37,463 nucleotides of DNA from Magnetococcales bacterium (GTDB lineage: Bacteria > Pseudomonadota > Magnetococcia > Magnetococcales > UBA8363): the NCBI GenBank assembly GCA_015228815.1, contig JADGCV010000036.1, forward strand, positions 1-37,463, read 5' to 3'. Below are positions 8,471 to 15,013 of this stretch, one piece after another. The notes beneath the pieces were generated by a model. That model was given only the letters and a program-made list of their open reading frames with translations, made no database searches and was not told where the DNA came from. Within the stretch, counting starts at the first letter, position 1. Every line of letters begins with the position of its first letter. The position numbers were made by a program, and so were the translations under genes.

Positions 8471-8767
8471 TTACAGCCAGGAATGGACCTTGTTTTCCAC
8501 GACAAGGTCCACGAATCCGGCGTAGTCCGTGATCTGGACCCCGTCGATCGTCTCCTTCAGGGCACGGGCTTTCAGGTCGGCGCCCAGCGCAAAAACCTGT
8601 ATTTTTCTGCCCAGTGCGGACGCCACCAGGTCCGATTTGGCGGTACCGGGAATCGCACCATAGACGCCATCCTCCATGAGGAGGACGCAGTCCCCCTCAT
8701 GAGTAAACCGCAGACAGCTTTCAAGGGCGCTGTTTTGAAATGGAGATTTATTGATGGTATGAAGCAT
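8471..8767 (-). CDS. dsrH: DsrH, sulfur-relay protein (TusB family)
   Basis: The 98-residue protein matches DsrH/TusB: MLHTINKSPF, then a cysteine in LESCLRF (Cys18, in the position of the conserved DsrH cysteine), LLMEDGVY, and a C-terminus ending in VHSWL. With DsrE and DsrF it forms the cytoplasmic DsrEFH hexamer that passes sulfane sulfur towards DsrC. It lies 17 bases after dsrF. Within this set the protein is the sulfur-oxidation form, not the tRNA-thiolation TusB, because it sits with dsrJOP and keeps the cysteine. Confidence 0.9.
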   Translation of the reverse strand: MLHTINKSPFQNSALESCLRFTHEGDCVLLMEDGVYGAIPGTAKSDLVASALGRKIQVFALGADLKARALKETIDGVQITDYAGFVDLVVENKVHSWL

Positions 8768-8784
8768 GTCCGTTCGACCCTCGA

Positions 8785-9189
8785 TTAGAAGCTCAGGATA
8801 TTGTGCTGTTGTGCCATCATGGCGGCGATTTCGGCGGAATCGACCATCCGGGGGCGAATGGGTTCCTCGGTATCTTCGTCCTCGCCGATGACCAGAAGGT
8901 CCTCCTCGGTCAGTCCACGCTCTTCCATGGACTGGCGATCGACGAACACCTTCTGGATTTCGTAATCGACCAGGACCCCGTAAGTAGCCTCGAACCCCTT
9001 GATGCCCAGTTCCTTGGTATCCTGCCCCGCCTTGAGGGCGTAGACGCCGTCGTCCATGAAGACCACCGAGATGTCCGCATCGTAGGCGGCCATGATCAAT
9101 TTGACCTCCAACCCCTCGTAGACATAGATGGTGCCATGAGGTGGCTTGCGGACGGTGAACATGATTTTTTTCTTGCTTTCTTCCGACAT
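8785..9189 (-). CDS. dsrF: DsrF, sulfur-relay protein (TusC family)
   Basis: The 134-residue DsrE-like fold protein has the DsrF/TusC features IMFTVRKPPHG, the LKLIMAA-type helix (here VKLIMAAYDADISVVFMDDGVY in two parts) and a C-terminus ending HNILSF. It forms the DsrEFH complex with its neighbours; family members generally lack the acceptor cysteine of DsrE, and no cysteine occurs here. The ATG has a GGGAGG ribosome site eight bases upstream. It lies 13 bases after dsrE and 17 before dsrH. Confidence 0.92.
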   Translation of the reverse strand: MSEESKKKIMFTVRKPPHGTIYVYEGLEVKLIMAAYDADISVVFMDDGVYALKAGQDTKELGIKGFEATYGVLVDYEIQKVFVDRQSMEERGLTEEDLLVIGEDEDTEEPIRPRMVDSAEIAAMMAQQHNILSF

Positions 9190-9202
9190 GAAACTGCCTC
9201 CC

Positions 9203-9559
9203 TCAATCTCCGAAGATCACCATGCGTTCGGCCTCGATGGCCATCATGGTCAATTGCCCCAACCCGGAAATCCGCACGTTGGGAACCAGAACCTCATCGA
9301 CGATGCCGCGCCGTTTGGCGGCCGCGATGCAAACGACGATGTCGATTCCGGTGGCCCCGAGTTCGGACCAGCGATTGGCGATATGCCGATCATCCTGGGG
9401 GGGCTCCATCAGCCGGGTCACGTTGTAGACGCCGTCATGATAAAAGAAAATTCCACGAATTTCATGCCCCTTGGCAATAGCCGCCTTGATGAAATTGTAG
9501 GCGCTGTCCGAGGCTTCGTGATTGTATGGCCCTTCGTAAATACACACTGCTAGTTTCAT
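9203..9559 (-). CDS. dsrE: DsrE, sulfur acceptor/transfer protein (TusD family)
   Basis: The 118-residue protein carries the DsrE/TusD signature FFYHDGVYN and the catalytic cysteine in VVCIAAAKRRG (Cys77, next to the Cys78 position of known homologues), where persulfide is carried. It acts in the cytoplasm as the sulfur-accepting subunit of DsrEFH. The ATG at 9559 has a GGAGGAAGG ribosome site. An upstream in-frame ATG at 9601 has no such support. About 270 non-coding bases separate it from dsrN upstream. Confidence 0.93.
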   Translation of the reverse strand: MKLAVCIYEGPYNHEASDSAYNFIKAAIAKGHEIRGIFFYHDGVYNVTRLMEPPQDDRHIANRWSELGATGIDIVVCIAAAKRRGIVDEVLVPNVRISGLGQLTMMAIEAERMVIFGD

Positions 9560-9829
9560 GCCCGCCTTCCTCCGATTGAAGCCGCATCCCGCGCCGGCCA
9601 AGCCAAACCCGGCAGTCGCGGAAACGAAATAAAAAATGACCCATGCGCGCCGGGGGCCTTTTCGAGCACCAGCCGTCCTGTCCGGCCCTCATGGATGAAA
9701 TCGCCAAACAGCATATCACGAAATGATGATATTGAACCAAGGGATCATCCAAAGCAAGGCAGAATATGATGGCGAGCGCGCCCTGATTTTCGGATTTGAT
9801 ACACCAGGATTCCGCTTATGCCCAGCCCG
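9560..9829. other. Non-coding gap between dsrN and dsrE
   Basis: These 270 bases contain no convincing gene on either strand. An AT-richer patch near 9710-9750 could hold the dsrE promoter, but no well-spaced -35/-10 pair stands out. Its length suggests that dsrEFHJOP is transcribed separately from dsrN. Confidence 0.5.
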
Positions 9830-11263
9830 TCACACAACCGCCCCCCGCCGCCAGAAGTCGGCGAGAAAACGGGCCCATCCCGGAAATCCCGCGGCATGAA
9901 AATGGGCATATCCGGCAAGGCAGTTGCGATGGATCAGACCGTCATGCCGCCCATCCACGCCGGTCCCGCGAAGGACGCGAAAGGCGAAGTCAAGATTGGC
10001 GTCATTGGGAAGGATTCGGGAATAATGAAACTCGTGACAATGCACCCGAACCCCTTCTCCCGGCCATGAGGTCCGGCCCGTCCCTTCCAGTTCAAGATAA
10101 CCATGCCCTTGTGGCCGATGGTTCATGGCGACCTCCACGGGAAGGACTCCGGCCATTGCCGCGGCACGATCGCCCCAATAGATCCGTTGCGCCAGGACCA
10201 TCAGTCCGCCGCACTCGGCGTAGATCGGCATTCCTTCGGCCCCTTTGCGCCGGAGGTCCTCCATCAGGGCAGCATTTCCCTCAAGCCGGTTCATGAAGAC
10301 CTCGGGAAACCCCCCGCCGATATAGAGTCCCTGAATCCCCGAGGGAAGGCGGTCGTCTTCGAGCAGGGAAAAGCGGACCAGTTCGATCCCTTCGTCGGCC
10401 AGAGCCTCAAGGTTGTCGGGATAATAGAAATGAAACGCCCGATCCATGGCGTATCCGACCTTGATTCTCGCCCCCCCCGCCCGAGTCGAGGAAACGGCGA
10501 TGGCCAAGGCCTCCGGCCTGGAATCCCGGACCGGAGGCGGCGATGACGGTAACATGGCCCGATGCCCAAGGTCGAGGAGTCCATCAAGGTCCACGGAATC
10601 CTCGACCATGGCGGTGATCGCCTTGATCTTGCCGGCAAGTTCCTCCTGTTCCATGGCGGGGTGAAGACCCAGATGGCGCTCCTCGATGCCCACGTCCCGC
10701 CCCCGGATCACCGCTCCGAGGACAGGCAGGGGGACATGCTGGCGCATTGCCGCGCGCAACCGTTTTTCCTGTCGTGCCGAGGCGACATGATTGAGGATGA
10801 TCCCCTGGATGGTCTCGCCCCCCTGAAACGCAAGATGTCCCAGGACGACCGGGACGATGCCCCGGGTCGCCCCGCGACAATCGACCACCAGCACCACCGG
10901 CGCCTCCAGGTCCGCCGCCAACGCGGCGCCGCAATCGCTCCCCAGCGGATCCTGTCCGTCGAAAAACCCATGATTATCCTCGATCAGGGCCAGATCGGCC
11001 CCCAGCGCATGGCGGAAGAACCCGGAGCGAACCCCCGCACGCCCCATCATGAAATAATCAAGATTGCGGCATGGACGACCGGCGGCCCGGGTCAGCCAGG
11101 AGGGATCGATGAAATCGGGTCCCTTCTTGAAGGGACGTATATCCAGACCACGCCCCCGCAACGCCGCGGCGATGCCGATGCACAAGGTCGTTTTTCCCGA
11201 ACTTTTCCGGGTCGCCGCGATCATGATCCGCGGGATGGCGATCCGCTCTTCCCCGGTCACCAT
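9830..11263 (-). CDS. dsrN: DsrN, cobyrinate a,c-diamide synthase-like siroheme amidase
   Basis: The 477-residue protein has the CobB/CbiA two-domain plan. The ATP-binding half opens with the modified P-loop ATRKSSGKTT (about 17-26) and contains KKGPDFIDPSW. The C-terminal class I glutamine amidotransferase half carries the nucleophile Cys349 in YAECGGLMVL and His408 in CHEFHYS. In cobalamin synthesis the family amidates cobyrinate. In dsr clusters the homologue DsrN is held to amidate siroheme for DsrAB. The dsrEFHJOP genes downstream favour DsrN; no cobalamin genes are visible here to support CobB, but a dual role cannot be excluded. The start chosen lacks a strong ribosome site, and an internal ATG at residue 14 is possible. 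Confidence 0.85.
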   Translation of the reverse strand: MVTGEERIAIPRIMIAATRKSSGKTTLCIGIAAALRGRGLDIRPFKKGPDFIDPSWLTRAAGRPCRNLDYFMMGRAGVRSGFFRHALGADLALIEDNHGFFDGQDPLGSDCGAALAADLEAPVVLVVDCRGATRGIVPVVLGHLAFQGGETIQGIILNHVASARQEKRLRAAMRQHVPLPVLGAVIRGRDVGIEERHLGLHPAMEQEELAGKIKAITAMVEDSVDLDGLLDLGHRAMLPSSPPPVRDSRPEALAIAVSSTRAGGARIKVGYAMDRAFHFYYPDNLEALADEGIELVRFSLLEDDRLPSGIQGLYIGGGFPEVFMNRLEGNAALMEDLRRKGAEGMPIYAECGGLMVLAQRIYWGDRAAAMAGVLPVEVAMNHRPQGHGYLELEGTGRTSWPGEGVRVHCHEFHYSRILPNDANLDFAFRVLRGTGVDGRHDGLIHRNCLAGYAHFHAAGFPGWARFLADFWRRGAVV

Positions 11264-11445
11264 TGAATTTCCATCCCGCTCGCCGCATTTTCAGAACGGC
11301 CACGCCACCGGTATTGCCCAAACATCAATGTTCCCTTCGTCCGCTGAATCCGATCTCCGTTTTCCAGAGTCCAGTTCAACAGAATGAAGGGAATTTCGTC
11401 AAGGTTCCCCTCGTCCCGGAAAAAGAAACCCATCGAGACCGGCAG

Positions 11446-12528
11446 TCACTTTTTCCGGCGCTGACTGCGCGACAGTTCGGCCATCCATTCCATCAGGACA
11501 TCCTGGTTGGCGGCGGAATGGATGAACTTCAGACGGGTGTTCCCCTTGAGATGGCCGACGACACACCCCTCGATCCGACCGATCCTGGGAATGGAGAGCG
11601 ACACGTTCGTTCCAGGATCCAGGGCAACGGTCCGATCCAGCCGGACGCCATCGAAGGAAATGTCCACCAGTCCGACCGGATGGTCGGCGGACGGCAGATG
11701 GAGCATCGCCTCGGAAGACAAGGCATGCCGCGGATTGGTCCGTCGTTCGGCGGCACGGCGTGAATAGGTGGCGGTCGCCTTGACGATCTGCTGAAACGAG
11801 CCGCCGACCTGGATGGAATCGAACAGGTAACGGGTATCGTTCATCAGGGCCTTGGCCCCCTTGATCGCCCGATCCATGTCCTCGGACGGGGTGGTGGACA
11901 TCCGGCCATGCCCCGGATACAGCGCCGTCAGACGAAATTCGCGCAGTCGTTCCAGACTGCTGATATAATCGCTGATGTTTCCCGAGGAAAAAATACCGCC
12001 AAGAATCCCCCCGGCGAAAATCGTATCCCCGGTAAACAATGCGCCACGTTCCGTTTCATAAAAAGAGACCGAACCCGAACTGTGCCCGGGGGTATAGAGC
12101 GCCCGCAAGGCCAACCCGCCCAAATCGATGGACACCCCCTCCTCCAGCCGGATGTCCACATGAAATTGCCGCAATCCCCCTTCGAACGCGCCACTCATGG
12201 CGGAAAATTGATCGTTGAGACGCACCTTGTCGGCGGTACGCGCATGGGCGGCGGTGACGATGCGCTCGGGCAGCCGCGGTACCCCACCCACATGATCGAC
12301 ATGCTCGTGGGTCAACAGGATCATCTGGACATCTTCGATCCCCAAACCGATCCCATGCAAACTGTCCAGCAGATACTCATGATCGCTTCCCATCCCCGTA
12401 TCGATCAGGGCGACCTTTCGGGTCCCCTTGAGGACAAAGACGTTGCATCCGCCCCCCTTGCGCCCCGGAACCAGGAAAATATCCTTGTCGATCTCGGTAA
12501 CGAATTCGTTCTCGCTCGCCACTGCCAC
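11446..12528 (-). CDS. Metallo-beta-lactamase-fold hydrolase fused to a PilZ domain
   Basis: The 360-residue fusion begins with a metallo-beta-lactamase fold (about 1-225). Its di-metal ligands are visible: THEHVDH (His74, His76, Asp78, His79), His149 in TPGHSSGS, Asp168 in FTGDTIF and His207 in PGHG. After a linker, residues 260-340 form a PilZ domain with RRTNPR (262-267) and DISFDG (289-294), which match the c-di-GMP-binding (R)RxxxR and (D/N)xSxxG motifs. All binding residues are present, so c-di-GMP control of a hydrolase is plausible. The substrate is unknown; glyoxalase II-like or persulfide-type chemistry are only options. The start is a GTG with GGAG nine bases upstream. It lies between dsrN and a cyclic-nucleotide-binding gene on the same strand. 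Confidence 0.88.
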   Translation of the reverse strand: MAVASENEFVTEIDKDIFLVPGRKGGGCNVFVLKGTRKVALIDTGMGSDHEYLLDSLHGIGLGIEDVQMILLTHEHVDHVGGVPRLPERIVTAAHARTADKVRLNDQFSAMSGAFEGGLRQFHVDIRLEEGVSIDLGGLALRALYTPGHSSGSVSFYETERGALFTGDTIFAGGILGGIFSSGNISDYISSLERLREFRLTALYPGHGRMSTTPSEDMDRAIKGAKALMNDTRYLFDSIQVGGSFQQIVKATATYSRRAAERRTNPRHALSSEAMLHLPSADHPVGLVDISFDGVRLDRTVALDPGTNVSLSIPRIGRIEGCVVGHLKGNTRLKFIHSAANQDVLMEWMAELSRSQRRKK

Positions 12529-12600
12529 GGATGTATTCTCCCCAAAGGATCATTTCTGACCGGCCCGATTCCGGATGGTCGAAGGCCATGCCCGGAACAC

Positions 12601-12969
12601 TCAGCCCTCGTTCTTTTTTCGCAGCCGGTTGGCCATGACCCCAAGAACCACCAGCGCAAAGGCGGGTTGTTGACTGACAAGATAGATGAAATGCGGCGCA
12701 TCGATCGCCAATACACGAGCCCCCTGGGGACCGGCAACAGCCCCGGCGGAACGGGGACTGTTGTCAACCAAGGCCATTTCTCCGAAAAATTCACCCTTTC
12801 CCAAATGCGCCACGACCACCGTGCCACCATTGGCCTCGATGGTGATGTCCACCTGCCCCTCGGAAATCACGAACATGGTGTCTCCCGGGGCACCCTGGCG
12901 AAAGATTTCCTGGGCGGCGTCGTATACTCTGAGAAACCGGGTGTTGAACCCAAATTCGTTGACATCCAT
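12601..12969 (-). CDS. Stand-alone cyclic nucleotide-binding domain protein
   Basis: The 122-residue protein consists of one CNB domain: the beta-roll (EIFRQGAPGDTMFVISEGQVDI) followed by the phosphate-binding cassette FGEMALVDNSPRSA (62-75). Its Glu64 and Arg73 are the residues that hold the ribose and phosphate of cAMP/cGMP in the family. A short C-terminal helix follows, and no DNA-binding or catalytic domain is attached, so it probably acts through a partner. It precedes the MBL-PilZ gene by 72 bases and may be co-transcribed with it. The ATG at 12969 is preceded by GGGGAA; in-frame ATGs further upstream are less convincing. Confidence 0.85.
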   Translation of the reverse strand: MDVNEFGFNTRFLRVYDAAQEIFRQGAPGDTMFVISEGQVDITIEANGGTVVVAHLGKGEFFGEMALVDNSPRSAGAVAGPQGARVLAIDAPHFIYLVSQQPAFALVVLGVMANRLRKKNEG

Positions 12970-13199
12970 CGTTCGCGTTCCCCTTGTGGCAGCCATGAAT
13001 CGATCGGATACTTGTCGAGTCTGGATCACATCGGCCCCTGATTCAAACCCCAACGAAAAGCGAATTGACCCGTGTCAACACCAACCGCCAAAATTCTGGT
13101 CGTCGCCCCTGCCTGCACCACCTGCCCGATCGCCAATAGGGCAACAACGGGCATGGCGGCGCACCATTTTCCATGCAAACCCCTTGGGCAACGATTCCC

Positions 13200-14195
13200 A
13201 TGAACCCACCCGGACTCCTGCTCCTCCAATTGGGCACCCCCGACCACCCCGATACCCCCTCGGTCCGGAAGTATCTGGCTGAATTTCTTTCCGACCCCAT
13301 GGTCGTGGACCTGCCGCGGTTCTATTGGCTCCCCATTTTGCATGGCGTCATCCTGCGCACCCGCCCCAAGAAGTCGGCGCGGCTCTATCAAAAAATATGG
13401 TGCGACAACGGCCTGTCGCCGCTTCTTCATCACAGTCAAACACTCACTGCCGCCATCGCCCACCACTTCGGCGCCACCCTGACGACCCGACTCGCCATGC
13501 GCTATGGACGACCGGACCTTGAGGAAACCCTCCGCGAATTTCAACGCCTGGGGGTGGAACGGCTGCTGGTTCTGCCCCTGTTTCCACACTATTCCGGGGC
13601 CACCACCGGTTCGGGGATCGCCCGCATTTTTCAGATCCTTTCCCGTTTCATTCCGATTCCGACCCTGCGCATCATCCCCCCCTTCCACGATCATCCCGGA
13701 TACATCCAGTCACTGGCCCAGAGAATTCACACGCAGGGCGCCTCGACCCCGGAGCGGCATTATCTGTTTTCCTTTCATGGTCTGCCCCTCGGACATGTCC
13801 GGCGCGGCGATCCTTATCCCCGCCATTGCGCCACCACCGCCGAACTTCTCGCCCAGGCCCTTTCCCTGAAAAAGGACCGGTGGACCCTGGCCTATCAGTC
13901 ACGGTTTGGCCGCGATGAATGGCTTTCCCCAAATACCGCAACCCTTCTGGCCACCCTCCCGAAAAAGGGGATCACCGACCTGACCGTCGTCTGTCCTGGA
14001 TTTGTCGCCGACTGCCTTGAAACCCTTGAGGAAATCGCCATTTCCGGCCAAAAGGAATTCATCCGCCATGGCGGTCGGACCTTTCATTTTGTCCCCTGCC
14101 TCAACGATTTTCCTCCCTGGATCGCGGCACTGACCCGAATTATCGAAGATGAACTGAAAGGATGGATGCCCGATTCAAATCCGACATCCCTTTAA
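13200..14195 (+). CDS. hemH: Ferrochelatase
   Basis: The 331-residue enzyme inserts Fe2+ into protoporphyrin IX, the last step of protoheme synthesis, which feeds the c-type cytochromes. Family motifs are LLLQLGTPDHPDTPSVRKYLAEFL at the N-terminus (read in pieces), the metal/proton site FSFHGLPL, LAYQSRFG, and CPGFVADCLETLEEI near the C-terminus. Length fits bacterial HemH. The start used is the ATG giving MNPPGLLLLQLG. An ATG nine codons upstream (13173) is equally weak in ribosome-site terms. It is divergent from the CNB-domain gene and has no heme-pathway neighbours. Confidence 0.95.
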   Translation: MNPPGLLLLQLGTPDHPDTPSVRKYLAEFLSDPMVVDLPRFYWLPILHGVILRTRPKKSARLYQKIWCDNGLSPLLHHSQTLTAAIAHHFGATLTTRLAMRYGRPDLEETLREFQRLGVERLLVLPLFPHYSGATTGSGIARIFQILSRFIPIPTLRIIPPFHDHPGYIQSLAQRIHTQGASTPERHYLFSFHGLPLGHVRRGDPYPRHCATTAELLAQALSLKKDRWTLAYQSRFGRDEWLSPNTATLLATLPKKGITDLTVVCPGFVADCLETLEEIAISGQKEFIRHGGRTFHFVPCLNDFPPWIAALTRIIEDELKGWMPDSNPTSL

Positions 14196-14343
14196 CCCTC
14201 CCCTTTTTCACAAACTTCATGATAGAATGGTGATCATGTGTTGTTCATCATTTCGGCAAATCCATCCGATTCGAATCACTTTCCGGCTCAAGTGACGTAT
14301 CAGGCCAATCTCAAGGACCGTCTTCGGCGGCAGGTAAACGCTC

Positions 14344-14817
14344 ATGTACAAAATTCCCCAACTCAAATCCCTTGACGAAGCGCAACTTCTCGTCGAAGAA
14401 CTTGTCAGCAAGGTCAATGAGGCCAGCAGCGAGCTCGAACTGGCAAAGAATTATTCGCGAAAAAATGCCGAGGTGATCGAAAAGCTGGCCGCATCGGCCC
14501 AGGAAATCGGTCAGGCTGTCAAAATGATCAAGAACATTGCCGGACAGACCAACATGCTGGCCCTGAACGCCGCCATCGAGGCGGCGGGTGCCGGAGAGGC
14601 GGGAAAGGGGTTCGCCGTCGTCGCCAATGAAGTCAAGGACCTGGCGCGACAAACCGCCGAGGCGACCAACCTGATCTCCCAGAAAATGGGTGAAATCCAG
14701 AAAAACACCGCCGAAGCCTCGAATACGGCCCAGGAAATCACGCAAAGTATCGACAAAATCAGGGATTCGAACGCGGAAATCATGCAGGTCGCCCGTGATT
14801 CCGCCGACGCGCAATGA
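14344..14817 (+). CDS. Mini chemoreceptor: isolated signalling-tip protein
   Basis: The 157-residue protein has no membrane or sensor part. It contains helical segments around the chemoreceptor hairpin tip, with [39 protein letters not shown] read across about 66-105. This is the region that binds CheA and CheW. The flanking coiled coil is only about half the length of a normal receptor, and no methylation helix pair is complete. It could act as a soluble array component or be a remnant of a duplicated receptor. It stands 196 bases upstream of the full-length receptor and shares its tip sequence closely. The frame is intact, with a possible AGG ribosome site. Confidence 0.75.
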   Translation: MYKIPQLKSLDEAQLLVEELVSKVNEASSELELAKNYSRKNAEVIEKLAASAQEIGQAVKMIKNIAGQTNMLALNAAIEAAGAGEAGKGFAVVANEVKDLARQTAEATNLISQKMGEIQKNTAEASNTAQEITQSIDKIRDSNAEIMQVARDSADAQ

Positions 14818-15013
14818 TCGATCGACAATGACCCGAACCCACGAAAATGACTTGAGAACAACAAGAAACAGACATGGCTCGAATCCGGTTCCTCTGCCTT
14901 GGGAACGGGCCGGTCACGCCCGTGAATCATCGCGTGACTTCGCCGAAATCGCAACACCTTCGTCGATGGTCTTTTCAAGCCTTGAACTGCCTTCAGCCCG
15001 ATAAGGTTTCGTC

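Noticed and set aside
8471-9559. TusBCD of tRNA 2-thiouridine synthesis instead of DsrEFH
   Set aside because: The genes are followed by dsrJOP and preceded by dsrN, and DsrH retains its cysteine, all favouring the sulfur-oxidation form.
9830-11263. CobB of cobalamin synthesis
   Set aside because: No cobalamin genes adjoin; the dsr context supports DsrN. Not fully excluded.
14566-14640. EAAGAGE in the receptor tips, in place of the common EAARAGE, as a loss-of-function change
   Set aside because: The Gly variant is found in many bacterial receptors, and both receptors here share it.
14965-15013. Flagellar sigma28-type promoter (CCCGATAAGG before the receptor gene)
   Set aside because: It is too close to the start codon, the -35 spacing does not fit, and AAGG serves as the ribosome site.
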